From NCBI GenBank assembly GCA_947499255.1, contig CANMNF010000002.1, positions 508,430 through 572,429 on the forward strand: a DNA stretch of 64,000 bases, given 5' to 3'. The DNA comes from an uncultured Sphingomonadaceae bacterium (GTDB lineage: Bacteria > Pseudomonadota > Alphaproteobacteria > Sphingomonadales > Sphingomonadaceae). Positions within the stretch are counted from its first letter, which is position 1. The number at the start of each line of letters is the position of its first letter. The notes under the pieces were generated by a model. It was not told the DNA's origin. It did no database searches and saw only the letters and a program-made list of their open reading frames with translations. Both the position numbers and the translations under genes were made by a program. This document shows, one piece after another, positions 32,483 to 41,518 of this stretch.

Positions 32483-34093
32483 CTAATCCTTAATCAACTC
32501 GCGCAAGGCCGAAATCCGGTCTGCCTCATGCACGGGTTTGTCCCATCTGATGCGGTGAATGCGCGGGAAACGCATAGCAAGGCCGGACTTATGCCGCTTG
32601 CTCATATGCACGCTGTCAAAAGCGACTTCAAAGACCATGCTGCGTGTCACTTCGCGCACCGGGCCAAAGCGGTTGACGGTGTTTTGGCGCACATGACGAT
32701 CCAGCTTTTTCAATTCCGCATCGGTGAAACCTGAATAGGCTTTGCCTACAGGCAGCAATTCGGCGCCATCATCAGGATCACCATCCCAGCAGCCAAATGT
32801 GTAATCGGAATAGAAGCTAGACCGTTTGCCCGACCCGCGCTGCGCATACATCAGCACGCAATCAATCAGCAGTGGATCGCGTTTCCATTTGTACCACTGG
32901 CCAACTTTGCGCCCGGCGACATAGGCGCTGTCGCGGCGCTTGAGCATGAGGCCTTCAATCGCATCTTCGCGCGCGGTTTCCCGGATTTGCGCCAAATGTT
33001 CAAAATCACGCGCCTCCACGATCTGCGACAAATCGAAATGGTTAGCGGAAAGGCGCGCCATCAAAGCTTCCAATGCGCTGCGCCGTTTATCCCAGGCACG
33101 CTCCCGCAAGTCCTCGCCTTCCAGCATCAGCACATCATACAGCCGGACAAAAGCAGGCGCTTGCGTCAGCATTTTTTTGGAAACGGTCTTGCGGCCCAAC
33201 CTTTGCTGAAGCGCGTTGAAGCTCGCGGCACCACCTTCTTCGCCGCCCTGCGCATTGCCGCGCACCAGCAATTCCCCATCAAGCACGGCAGGCACATCGA
33301 GCGCGCCTATCATTTCCGGAAAGCTCTTGCCGATATCATCGCCGGAGCGCGAATAGAGCCGCGTTTCGCCTGCCACATGGACCAGCTGCACACGGATGCC
33401 GTCCCACTTCCATTCGGCCGCATATTCGGCCAGATCCACCTTGGTATCTTCTAACGGATGGGCCAGCATGAAGGGGCGGAACATCGGCATGTTCGCTGTG
33501 TCGGGTGGATCGGCCCCGTGCGCGGCCCATGCAAACAGTTGCGAATATGGCGGCTCCAATGCGTGCCAATATTCTTCCACTTCATCCACGCTGACTTCAA
33601 AAGCTTTGGCAAAGGCCGTCTTTGCCAATCGCGCGGATACGCCCACGCGCATCCCGCCAGTGGCCAGCTTGATCAAGGCATATCTCCCTGACGCATCAAG
33701 CTGATCGAGCAATTGTGGTAAATCCGTGGCCACGGAAACGCGTGTCATTGTGCCTAATGACTTAACGACGTCACTTATCGATAATGGCGCAGTGGCGTCA
33801 CTTTTGGCAGGCGTACTCAAAGGTTCTGGCCATAAAAGACTGGCCGTTTCCGCCGTATCGCCCACAAAATCCCGGCTAAGCGTCCATAAGTCGGGATCGA
33901 TCCGCTCTTTCATCAGATTGCGGATCGTGGAGGATTTGACGGCTGCAAAATCCAGCGCCCCGGTCAACCCCGCCAATGCCCAACCGCGATCAGGATCGGG
34001 TGTCTCGCGCAAATACTCCGCGATCAGGGATAGCTTGCGATTGCGGCTATTGGTGTAAACCAGTGCATCGAGAAGAGCGGCAAAAGCCTGCAT
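32483..34093 (-). CDS. ATP-dependent DNA ligase (ligase-associated DNA damage response type)
   Basis: A 536-residue ligase with the adenylation lysine motif KWDGIRVQ, a DNA-binding N-terminal domain beginning MQAFAALLDALVYTNS, and an OB-fold C-terminal part including a GKRSSFYSDYTFGCWD segment. It matches the bacterial LigB-like group found beside an MBL-fold exonuclease. It probably seals nicks after DNA damage, distinct from NAD-dependent LigA. Its ATG directly abuts the exonuclease stop (TAG at 34094-34096). Confidence 0.9.
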   Translation of the reverse strand: MQAFAALLDALVYTNSRNRKLSLIAEYLRETPDPDRGWALAGLTGALDFAAVKSSTIRNLMKERIDPDLWTLSRDFVGDTAETASLLWPEPLSTPAKSDATAPLSISDVVKSLGTMTRVSVATDLPQLLDQLDASGRYALIKLATGGMRVGVSARLAKTAFAKAFEVSVDEVEEYWHALEPPYSQLFAWAAHGADPPDTANMPMFRPFMLAHPLEDTKVDLAEYAAEWKWDGIRVQLVHVAGETRLYSRSGDDIGKSFPEMIGALDVPAVLDGELLVRGNAQGGEEGGAASFNALQQRLGRKTVSKKMLTQAPAFVRLYDVLMLEGEDLRERAWDKRRSALEALMARLSANHFDLSQIVEARDFEHLAQIRETAREDAIEGLMLKRRDSAYVAGRKVGQWYKWKRDPLLIDCVLMYAQRGSGKRSSFYSDYTFGCWDGDPDDGAELLPVGKAYSGFTDAELKKLDRHVRQNTVNRFGPVREVTRSMVFEVAFDSVHMSKRHKSGLAMRFPRIHRIRWDKPVHEADRISALRELIKD

Positions 34094-35098
34094 CTATTCC
34101 GCATCCTCTTCGCGCCCCACCATCGCCAGAGCGCGGGCGCGGCGTTGATGCAATTGATGCCAGCGCAGCAAAGCTTCTTCGCGGCCATGGGTTACCCATG
34201 TCTCGGCCGGGTCCACATCTTCGATTGTGCGCGTCAGCTCATTCCAATCAGCATGATCAGAGATAATCAATGGCAGTTCTACGCCGCGTTGACGCGCCCG
34301 TTGACGCACCCGCATCCAGCCAGACGCCATTGCGGTGATCGGCTCTGGCAAACGGCGGCTCCACCTATCATTAAGCGCGCTTGGCGGTGCAATCACGATA
34401 CTCCCGCGCATCTCTTCCTTTGAATGATCGGCAACCAGACGCAGCTCTCCCAAAGAAACGCCCCATTCTTCATAAAGGCGGCACATCTTCTCCATCGCGC
34501 CATGCAGATAAATCGGCGCGTCATGGCCTGCAGCGCGAAGCTCTGCGATAATGCGCTGCGCCTTGCCCAAGGCATAGGCGCCAACCAGCACGCATTGCTC
34601 TGGATGGTTGGCCAGCGCTTTCAAGAGCTTGTCCATCTCATCGGCAATCGGCGGATGGGTAAAAACAGGGAGGCCAAACGTCGCCTCGGTGATCAGGATA
34701 TCGCACGGTGTGACGGCGAACGGCGGACATGTGGGATCAGGCCGCCGCTTATAATCGCCGGTGACAATCACCCGTTCGCCTGCATGCTCCAACAAAATTT
34801 GCGCACTGCCAAGGACATGCCCGGCAGGAATGTATGTCGCATCAACACCACCGGGAAGCCGCAAGGTCTCGCCATATTGCACCGGTACGACGCCATCGTG
34901 CGTATTGTATCGCAGCTCCATAATGGCAAGTGTTTCAGGAGTGGCGATCGTTTCTCCATGGCCTCCGCGTGCATGATCAGCATGGCCATGTGTGACTAGC
35001 GCTTTATCAACCGGCTGCGAGGGATCGATCCAGCTATCGGCTGGCACAATGCGGATGCCGTGCGGGTGAGGCTCAATCCAGGAAAACGGTGCAGACAT
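34094..35098 (-). CDS. Ligase-associated MBL-fold DNA exonuclease
   Basis: The 334-residue metallo-beta-lactamase-fold protein has the metal-binding THGHADHARGG (HxHxDH), later GHVLGSAQI and EATFGLPVF, with a C-terminal IISDHADW metal ligand, as in the SNM1/CPSF-like ligase-associated exonuclease family. It ends just before the ligase start with no spacer, so the two are an operon. The usual extra partners, an Lhr-like helicase and a PdeM-type phosphoesterase, are not next to it. Confidence 0.85.
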   Translation of the reverse strand: MSAPFSWIEPHPHGIRIVPADSWIDPSQPVDKALVTHGHADHARGGHGETIATPETLAIMELRYNTHDGVVPVQYGETLRLPGGVDATYIPAGHVLGSAQILLEHAGERVIVTGDYKRRPDPTCPPFAVTPCDILITEATFGLPVFTHPPIADEMDKLLKALANHPEQCVLVGAYALGKAQRIIAELRAAGHDAPIYLHGAMEKMCRLYEEWGVSLGELRLVADHSKEEMRGSIVIAPPSALNDRWSRRLPEPITAMASGWMRVRQRARQRGVELPLIISDHADWNELTRTIEDVDPAETWVTHGREEALLRWHQLHQRRARALAMVGREEDAE

Positions 35099-35401
35099 TG
35101 CCTCTCAAAGCCATGAAAGCGGGATTTCGTTCCGATGCGCGCGCTATTCTATGCTGTTTTGCCAAGCGGTTACGGCGTGTCCGAGCAGACCTACAGCATT
35201 GCGCCAAGGCGCTGTGCAAACACTCTGGGGCAACGGGCCTCGATCAAAATACGCACCAAACTATCACGCCCCAGATCGCGGCCAGCTTAGCAGAAACAGA
35301 AGTGGCGGTGAGCATTGCGCCCACCGCCACAAAAATCCTGTGCTAATTCGCCCAATCATACCGGCAGCGCAATTGCCCGAAAGGCGAATGCCTGGCGCGG
35401 T
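35099..35401. other. 303-bp gap between the exonuclease gene and clpA
   Basis: I find no gene I can support here. The plus-strand open frames in it have no recognisable family, and a minus-strand open stretch (about 35263-35144) lacks a start codon. Its only structured element is the hairpin at 35302-35330. Confidence 0.5.
35302..35330 (-). terminator. Hairpin downstream of clpA
   Basis: GTGGCGGTG (35302-35310) and CACCGCCAC (35322-35330) are perfect nine-base arms around an 11-base loop. It lies about 70-100 bases past the clpA stop on the minus strand. The following minus-strand bases TTCTGTTTC are only a weak U-tract. Confidence 0.45.
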
Positions 35402-37774
35402 TTAGTCTTCCTTATCCGCGCTCTTATCGCTGGAATCGCCGGCGCTTGATTCAGGCGGCGTCTTTTTCGCCGCCTTCTTCTTGCGCTTGGGCTTGCTCTT
35501 GGGCGGTGCCGGGGTCAGTTCGAATGCGAGATTGTCCTCCCGCACGCTCACATGCACTTCGCCGCCTTGCGCCAATTTGCCGAACAGCAATTCTTCTGCG
35601 AGCGGTTGTTTGACTTTTTCCTGCAGCAAACGCGCCATGGGCCTTGCGCCCATCAGCTTGTCATAACCGCGCTTGGCCAACCAATCGCGCGCGTCGCCAT
35701 CAAACTGGATATGCACATTCTGCTCAGACAGCTGCAATTCAAGCTGCAGGATGAACTTGTCGACAACACGGCTGACCGTATCTGTTTCGAGATAGGCAAA
35801 CGGCACAACAGCATCCAGACGGTTGCGGAATTCAGGGGTGAACATCTTTTTCACCGCTTCCTGACTTGCCTCAACCTTGGTGCCGGAACCAAAACCGATA
35901 CCTTGCTTGGCCGCATCCGCAGCACCGGCATTGGTTGTCATAATCAGCACGACATTGCGGAAATCCACTGTCTTGCCGTGATGATCTGTCAGCTTGCCAT
36001 TATCCATCACCTGGAGAAGGATGTTGAACAGATCGGGATGCGCTTTCTCAATTTCGTCAAGCAGCAACACGCAATGCGGGTGCTGATCAATCGCATCGGT
36101 CAGCAAGCCGCCCTGATCATAACCGACATAGCCCGGAGGCGCGCCGATCAGTCGGGAAACAGAATGCCGTTCCATATATTCCGACATGTCGAAACGCTTC
36201 AGCTCAATGCCCATGATTGAGGCAAGCTGCCGCGCAACTTCGGTTTTACCAACGCCGGTAGGGCCAGAGAACAAGAATGAGCCGATGGGCTTATCCGCCT
36301 CGCGCAGGCCAGCCCGGCTGAGCTTCATCGCGACAGAAAGCCGCTCAATCGCTTCATCCTGACCGAAAACGACGCGTTTCAGATCCTTATCAAGACTGCC
36401 GAGTGCTTTCTTGTCATCCTTCGAAACCGATTTCGGCGGGATGCGCGCCATAGTTGCGATGACTTTCTCGATTTCCTTGGCCGTAATCGTCTTGCGCCGT
36501 CGGCTGGGTGGCACCAGCATCTGCATCGCGCCCACTTCATCGATAACATCGATGGCCTTATCGGGCAGCTTGCGATCATTGATATAGCGCGCGCTCATCT
36601 CAACCGCGGTTTTGATGGCATCGGGCGTATAACGGACCTTGTGGTGCTCTTCAAAAGCGCTGCGCAGGCCTTTGAGGATCTTGATCGTGTCTTCGACCGT
36701 GGGCTCATTCACATCGATTTTCTGGAACCGGCGCAGCAAAGCGCGATCCTTTTCGAAGTGATTGCGAAACTCCTTATAGGTGGTCGAACCGACACAGCGT
36801 ATCGTGCCCGAAGACAATGCAGGCTTAAGCAGGTTGGAGGCATCCATCGCTCCGCCACTGGTTGCACCCGCTCCGATCACGGTATGAATTTCATCAATGA
36901 AAAGAATGGCTTCGGGCATTTTCTCTAATTCGGAGACGACCTGCTTCAAGCGCTCTTCAAAGTCACCGCGATATCGCGTGCCCGCCAGCAATGCGCCCAT
37001 ATCGAGCGAATAGATGACAGCTTCTTCCAGCACCTCAGGCACATCACCTTCAACGATTTTGCGCGCCAACCCTTCGGCAATCGCCGTTTTGCCAACGCCG
37101 GGATCGCCCACATAAAGCGGGTTGTTCTTCGACCGACGGCAGAGAATCTGCACCGTGCGATCAACCTCAGGTCCGCGACCGATGAGCGGATCAATCCGGC
37201 CATCAAGCGCCTTTTGGTTGAGATTGACGGTGAACTGATCGAGAGCAGAATCCTTCTTGTTCTTTTCCGGCTTTTCTTCCGCTTTCGCCTCATCCTCTTC
37301 GGATCCTTGCGGAGAACGGTTTTCGATCTGGCGACCGCCTTTGCCAATGCCGTGCGAGATAAAGCTTACCGCATCGAGCCGGCTCATATCCTGTTGTTGC
37401 AGGAAATAGACCGCGTACGAATCACGCTCGGAAAACAAGGCGACCAATACGTTGGCGCCTGTCACCGTATCCTTGCCCGAAGACTGGACATGCAAAATGG
37501 CGCGCTGGATCACGCGCTGGAAGCCAGCAGTGGGCTGCGGATCGGCTTGCTCTTCGCTCTTAAGTGATTGATATTCTTGATCAAGATACTGGCGAACAAC
37601 GCCCGCCAGCTCTTCAAGATCAACGCCGCAAGCGTTCATCACTTCGATCGCTTCGGTATCTTCAACCAAGGCGAGAAGCAGATGTTCGAGCGTTGCATAT
37701 TCATGGCTGCGATCAACAGCATGCTGGATCGCAGTGTGCAGGGTCTTTTCGAGATTTTGCGCGAAACTGGGCAT
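35402..37774 (-). CDS. clpA: ATP-dependent Clp protease ATPase subunit ClpA
   Basis: The ATG at 37774 (MPSFAQNLEKTLHTAIQHA) has AAAGGAC just upstream; the longer open frame reads non-homologous sequence. The 790-residue protein has the Clp N domain, two AAA modules with Walker A GDPGVGKTAIAEG and GPTGVGKTEVARQ, and ClpP-docking region in the second. ClpA unfolds substrates for ClpP. An unusual tail of about 35 residues (rich in Lys then Asp/Ser) ends the protein. The adaptor gene clpS, often adjacent, is not visible here. Confidence 0.96.
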   Translation of the reverse strand: MPSFAQNLEKTLHTAIQHAVDRSHEYATLEHLLLALVEDTEAIEVMNACGVDLEELAGVVRQYLDQEYQSLKSEEQADPQPTAGFQRVIQRAILHVQSSGKDTVTGANVLVALFSERDSYAVYFLQQQDMSRLDAVSFISHGIGKGGRQIENRSPQGSEEDEAKAEEKPEKNKKDSALDQFTVNLNQKALDGRIDPLIGRGPEVDRTVQILCRRSKNNPLYVGDPGVGKTAIAEGLARKIVEGDVPEVLEEAVIYSLDMGALLAGTRYRGDFEERLKQVVSELEKMPEAILFIDEIHTVIGAGATSGGAMDASNLLKPALSSGTIRCVGSTTYKEFRNHFEKDRALLRRFQKIDVNEPTVEDTIKILKGLRSAFEEHHKVRYTPDAIKTAVEMSARYINDRKLPDKAIDVIDEVGAMQMLVPPSRRRKTITAKEIEKVIATMARIPPKSVSKDDKKALGSLDKDLKRVVFGQDEAIERLSVAMKLSRAGLREADKPIGSFLFSGPTGVGKTEVARQLASIMGIELKRFDMSEYMERHSVSRLIGAPPGYVGYDQGGLLTDAIDQHPHCVLLLDEIEKAHPDLFNILLQVMDNGKLTDHHGKTVDFRNVVLIMTTNAGAADAAKQGIGFGSGTKVEASQEAVKKMFTPEFRNRLDAVVPFAYLETDTVSRVVDKFILQLELQLSEQNVHIQFDGDARDWLAKRGYDKLMGARPMARLLQEKVKQPLAEELLFGKLAQGGEVHVSVREDNLAFELTPAPPKSKPKRKKKAAKKTPPESSAGDSSDKSADKED

Positions 37775-37963
37775 GGGGGTCCTTTGCTGGGCGCTGGTCT
37801 TAAGGCTGGTTGGTGGCGCATTGTGTGCCGGTTTTGGTGAACGGTTCAGTAACAAAATGCGGGACGAAGCTGTTATGGCCGTGGCCCGCGATACTGCGCT
37901 GTATGATTGATATGGTGCGCAAAAATGCGATTGCGAGACTTGCAAAAGGCCGCATAGCCCCCA

Positions 37964-38170
37964 TCAGTCAGTTTCTCTCGGCTTGAACAGCTGATCGGCG
38001 ACTTTGCGATGGCTTGCCGCTTTGCTGTGATGGTCTTTGACTCGCGCGATTTCCGCTTCGAGCAATTGAATGCGCGCCATCAGCTCGTCCTGCGAATAGG
38101 TATCGAGGCTTTCGCCAGCCAATTGGCCAGCAGCGTCACTGCGCATCCGGGGAAGTTCGTCTTCTTCCAT
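37964..38170 (-). CDS. DUF1192 small protein
   Basis: A 68-residue protein with the DUF1192 pattern LDTYSQDELMARIQLLEAEIARVK, a short amphipathic helix. The family is alphaproteobacterial and of unknown function, found here upstream of clpA. The gap 37775-37963 should hold the clpA promoter; I see no clear hexamers there. Confidence 0.75.
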   Translation of the reverse strand: MEEDELPRMRSDAAGQLAGESLDTYSQDELMARIQLLEAEIARVKDHHSKAASHRKVADQLFKPRETD

Positions 38171-38333
38171 TACGCTGTAACATTGTCATGCCATCCCTTG
38201 CTGTCAATGCCATCCCGACTTAGGCATGTGGAGTGCGCCCGGTTTGCACGCGAAATGCGGCAGGTTGCGGGGCATTGGGCGTGGTGGGAAAAAGTGCGGG
38301 GAAGTTTGTGTGGTCAACCAAGTGCCTGAATTT

Positions 38334-39314
38334 ATGCAAGCCATCACGATTTCAGAGCCCGGTGGGCCTGAAGTATTGCAAATGGCACAGGTGCTAACTC
38401 CCAAGCCTGCGCCCGGCGAAATCTTAGTCAAAGTCGCAGCTGCTGGCGTGAATCGCCCCGATTGCCTGCAACGCGCGGGCCATTATCCGCCGCCCAAAGG
38501 GGCATCGCAGCTGCCCGGCCTGGAAATCGCAGGAGAAATTGTGGCGCTTGGGGAAGGGGTTGAGAACGCAGCACTAGGCGCTGTGGTTTGCGGTTTGGTG
38601 AGCGGGGGCGGCTATGCGCAATATTGCCTCGCACGGCCTGAACATTGCCTGCCTGTTCCCCAATGCCTGCCCATGGCGCAGGCGGCGGCAATTCCTGAGA
38701 CGCTTTTCACCGTGTGGCATAATGTTTTTGAACGCGGCGCTGCTTGCGATGGAGAAGTGTTGCTGGTTCATGGCGGAACCTCGGGCATCGGCACTATGGC
38801 GATTGGCCTATGCAATCTTTTTGGCATTACTGTCATTGCGACTTGTGGCAGCGATGCGAAATGCGCTGCAGCCAAAGAGGCTGGCGCAGATCATGTCATC
38901 AACTATCGCGATGCGGATTTCGTCGAAGCTGTGCGCGATTTGACCGGCGGCGAGGGGGCCAATGTCATTCTCGATATGGTGGCTGGTGATTATACCCAGC
39001 GCAATCTCGATTGCCTCGCGATTGAAGGGCGTTTGGTCACCATTGCCGGACTTGGCGGGGCAAAAGCCACGATCAATGTGCTCAAATTGATGATGAAGCG
39101 GCAAACGCTGACAGGATCAACACTGCGCGCCCGGACCAATACCTTCAAAGCGGCCTTGGCCGATGAGATAGCCCGTGAAGTTTGGCCGCTTGTCGAAGAT
39201 GGCCATTTGCGCCCGGTGATGGATCAGGAATTTCCGTTGGCAGAGGCAAGCGCGGCACATGCGCGGATGGAAGCTGGCGAGCATATCGGTAAAATTGTGC
39301 TGACAATGGCTTAA
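38334..39314 (+). CDS. NAD(P)H-dependent quinone oxidoreductase (zinc-less MDR family)
   Basis: From the ATG at 38334 the product is 326 residues, with the quinone-oxidoreductase pattern MQAITISEPGGPEVLQ, VNRPDCLQR, and the Rossmann motif HGGTSGIGTMAIGL (GxSGxG). The TED2/PIG3-like family reduces quinones with NADPH in the cytoplasm. A GTG four codons upstream (38322) is an alternative start. Upstream bases 38171-38333 hold its promoter region, but I see nothing distinctive there. Confidence 0.88.
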   Translation: MQAITISEPGGPEVLQMAQVLTPKPAPGEILVKVAAAGVNRPDCLQRAGHYPPPKGASQLPGLEIAGEIVALGEGVENAALGAVVCGLVSGGGYAQYCLARPEHCLPVPQCLPMAQAAAIPETLFTVWHNVFERGAACDGEVLLVHGGTSGIGTMAIGLCNLFGITVIATCGSDAKCAAAKEAGADHVINYRDADFVEAVRDLTGGEGANVILDMVAGDYTQRNLDCLAIEGRLVTIAGLGGAKATINVLKLMMKRQTLTGSTLRARTNTFKAALADEIAREVWPLVEDGHLRPVMDQEFPLAEASAAHARMEAGEHIGKIVLTMA

Positions 39315-39435
39315 CCCGCCCGGGCGCACTGTCTTGCTGCGTTCACAATGTCCCCGAACTGTCTTGGAACTGTGAATCCCCTGTAACAAAGGGGAGCCAT
39401 AGGCGCAGGTCAGACAACCACCAATCGGAGCCATT

Positions 39436-40362
39436 GTGCGCATGTTTGGCAATTATCTGGACGGCAATATCGGCAATACACTCGATGGCGTAGCGACAGC
39501 TTACGAACGCCATATTCCCGCGATACCGGAGAGGCGGGATGTGGGCAGGCGCAAATATCGCACCATCTGGATTTCAGATATTCATCTTGGCACCAAAGGC
39601 TGCAACGCTGATTTGTTGATTGATTTTCTTGACCGGGTCGATTCAGAAACGATGTATCTGGTGGGCGATATTATTGATGGCTGGCGTCTGAAAAAGAAGT
39701 TTTACTGGCCTAGTGCCCATAACGATATCGTTTGGCGCATTCTCAAGCGCGCCAAACGCGGCACCCGCATCATCTATATTCCCGGCAATCATGATGAGAT
39801 GTTTCGCCAGTTTACAGGTTTGAATTTTGGCGGGATCGAAATTCGCCGCGCAGCTTTTCATGATACTGCCGATGGTCGCCGGTTGATGGTGCTGCATGGC
39901 GATGAGTTTGATGCAGTGATGCTGTCACACCGCTGGCTCGCCTTCTTTGGGGATACGCTTTACCATCTGATGATGGGCCTAAATAACGGGGTGAACGCTG
40001 TGCGCCGCGCATTCGATCTGCCCTATTGGTCGCTATCGAAAATGGCCAAGCACAAGGTCAAAAACGCTGTCGAATTCATCGGAAAATATGAAGAGACCGT
40101 AGCGCGCGCAGCTAGCGAGCGGGGCGTCGATGGCGTTGTTTGCGGGCATATCCACACCGCTGAACATCGCATGTTCGACGGCATAGAATATTGGAACGAT
40201 GGCGATTGGGTCGAAGGCTGCAATGCTTTGGTGGAGCATTTTGATGGCTCCATGGAAATCCTTAACTGGCCCGAAGAAATTGCCAAACGCGAAGCGGATG
40301 AGGCTGCGACCTGTGTGAATGCGGCCCGTGTGAACGCTCCACCGGTTCCTGAAGCTGCATAG
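39436..40362 (+). CDS. Metallophosphoesterase (LpxH-like UDP-diacylglucosamine diphosphatase family)
   Basis: A 308-residue calcineurin-like phosphoesterase with the metal motifs SDIHLG, GDIIDGW, GNHDE and GHIHTAEH and a lipid-A-enzyme-like DEFD segment. It belongs to the family containing LpxH/LpxI-like proteins and resembles the phosphatases paired with a glycosyltransferase in many alphaproteobacteria. The substrate is unproven. GTG at 39436 or the ATG at 39442 can start it. The glycosyltransferase gene follows 14 bp later. Confidence 0.82.
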   Translation: MRMFGNYLDGNIGNTLDGVATAYERHIPAIPERRDVGRRKYRTIWISDIHLGTKGCNADLLIDFLDRVDSETMYLVGDIIDGWRLKKKFYWPSAHNDIVWRILKRAKRGTRIIYIPGNHDEMFRQFTGLNFGGIEIRRAAFHDTADGRRLMVLHGDEFDAVMLSHRWLAFFGDTLYHLMMGLNNGVNAVRRAFDLPYWSLSKMAKHKVKNAVEFIGKYEETVARAASERGVDGVVCGHIHTAEHRMFDGIEYWNDGDWVEGCNALVEHFDGSMEILNWPEEIAKREADEAATCVNAARVNAPPVPEAA

Positions 40363-40376
40363 GGGGCAAGTGCACT

Positions 40377-41420
40377 ATGCGCATTGCCGTAATCACCGAT
40401 GCCTGGCTTCCGCAGATGAACGGTGTGGTTCGCACTCTCACCACTATCATCGCGCAATTGCGCAGCCGCGGGCATGAAGTGCAGGTGACGTCGCCCGATC
40501 TTTATCGCAATTTTCCCTGCCCTTCTTATCCCGAAATCCGGCTGGCGCTTGCTGGCAAACGCGCCGTTGGCAAACGCCTTGCAGATTTCCATCCCGACGC
40601 CATTCATATCGCCACCGAAGGTCCACTGGGTTGGGCAGCGCGCGCGTTTTGCATCGCGAACAAGCGACCTTTCACCACCGCCTATCACACGCAGTTTCCC
40701 GAATATGTGGCTCGCCGGACAGGCATTGCACCGCAAATGATTTGGCCGCTGATGCGCCGCTTTCACCAGCCTGCTGAACGAACAATGGTCGCGACTGAAA
40801 CGATCCGCGAACAATTGCGCAGCAAGGGTATCACGCGGCTGCATCATTGGAGCCGGGGTGTTGATCTGGAGGTTTTTGGACCTGACCACCCGCCGCCAGA
40901 CCTATTTCTCAATTTGCCACGGCCCATTCAGCTTTACGTAGGCCGCGTGGCGGTGGAGAAGAATATTGAAGCGTTTTTGGCCAACACGCATCACGGCTCC
41001 AAGGTGGTTGTTGGCGATGGCCCTGCACTGTCGGCTCTCAAAGCACAATTTCCCACGGCGCATTTTTTGGGCAAGCGCGGCGGCACGGAATTGGCGGCAT
41101 GTTATGCGGGGGCAGATGTGTTCGTTTTCCCGAGCAAAAGCGACACGTTTGGCCTTGTCATGATCGAAGCGCTGGCGTGCGGGACACCTGTTGCAGCTTA
41201 CCGGGTTGCCGGTCCCATTGATGTGCTTTGCCAAAGCAGTGGAGCAATGGCAGACAGGCTTGAAGACGCAATAGCCCAAGCGCTCTGTCTTGATCGCAAG
41301 GTGTGTTTGGAAGCTGGGCGAGCTTATAGTTGGCAGGCAAGTGCTGACCAGTTCCTAACTGGCCTTACCCCTATTGGAAAGGAACCAGAGGGCGGCATCA
41401 TTACACCAGCGCTTACCTGA
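40377..41420 (+). CDS. Glycosyltransferase family 4/1 (GT-B fold)
   Basis: A 347-residue GT-B glycosyltransferase with the N-terminal GT4 pattern VITDAWLPQMNGVVRT, the central YVGRVAVEKNIEAFL and FVFPSKSDTFGLVMIEALACG motif. It resembles GDP-mannose-dependent alpha-mannosyltransferases (MgtA-like) that act on phosphatidylinositol or glycolipids, but the acceptor cannot be told from sequence. It pairs with the metallophosphoesterase upstream, and a terminator follows. Confidence 0.85.
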   Translation: MRIAVITDAWLPQMNGVVRTLTTIIAQLRSRGHEVQVTSPDLYRNFPCPSYPEIRLALAGKRAVGKRLADFHPDAIHIATEGPLGWAARAFCIANKRPFTTAYHTQFPEYVARRTGIAPQMIWPLMRRFHQPAERTMVATETIREQLRSKGITRLHHWSRGVDLEVFGPDHPPPDLFLNLPRPIQLYVGRVAVEKNIEAFLANTHHGSKVVVGDGPALSALKAQFPTAHFLGKRGGTELAACYAGADVFVFPSKSDTFGLVMIEALACGTPVAAYRVAGPIDVLCQSSGAMADRLEDAIAQALCLDRKVCLEAGRAYSWQASADQFLTGLTPIGKEPEGGIITPALT

Positions 41421-41475
41421 ATTGCGCCTTCTGCTTGCCGAGCGGCGCACAAGCGACTACATGATGATCCACAAC

Positions 41476-41503
41476 GGCCGTCCCGCAAGGGGCGGCCCTT
41501 TTA
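41476..41503 (+). terminator. Terminator after the glycosyltransferase gene
   Basis: GGCCGTCCC (41476-41484) pairs with GGGGCGGCC (41489-41497) with one G-U pair and a GCAA loop, followed by CTTTTATTT. It ends the metallophosphoesterase-glycosyltransferase transcript before TrcR. Confidence 0.85.
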
Positions 41504-41518
41504 TTTCCAAGTGGAGAA

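Noticed and set aside
35144-35263. 39-codon minus-strand open frame with a protein-like TAPWRNAVGLLGHAV stretch
   Set aside because: It has no start codon and is bounded by stops; could be a gene relic but the evidence is too thin.
35089-35346. 85-residue plus-strand open frame in the clpA-exonuclease gap
   Set aside because: No similarity to anything I know; it overlaps the exonuclease start and lacks a ribosome site.
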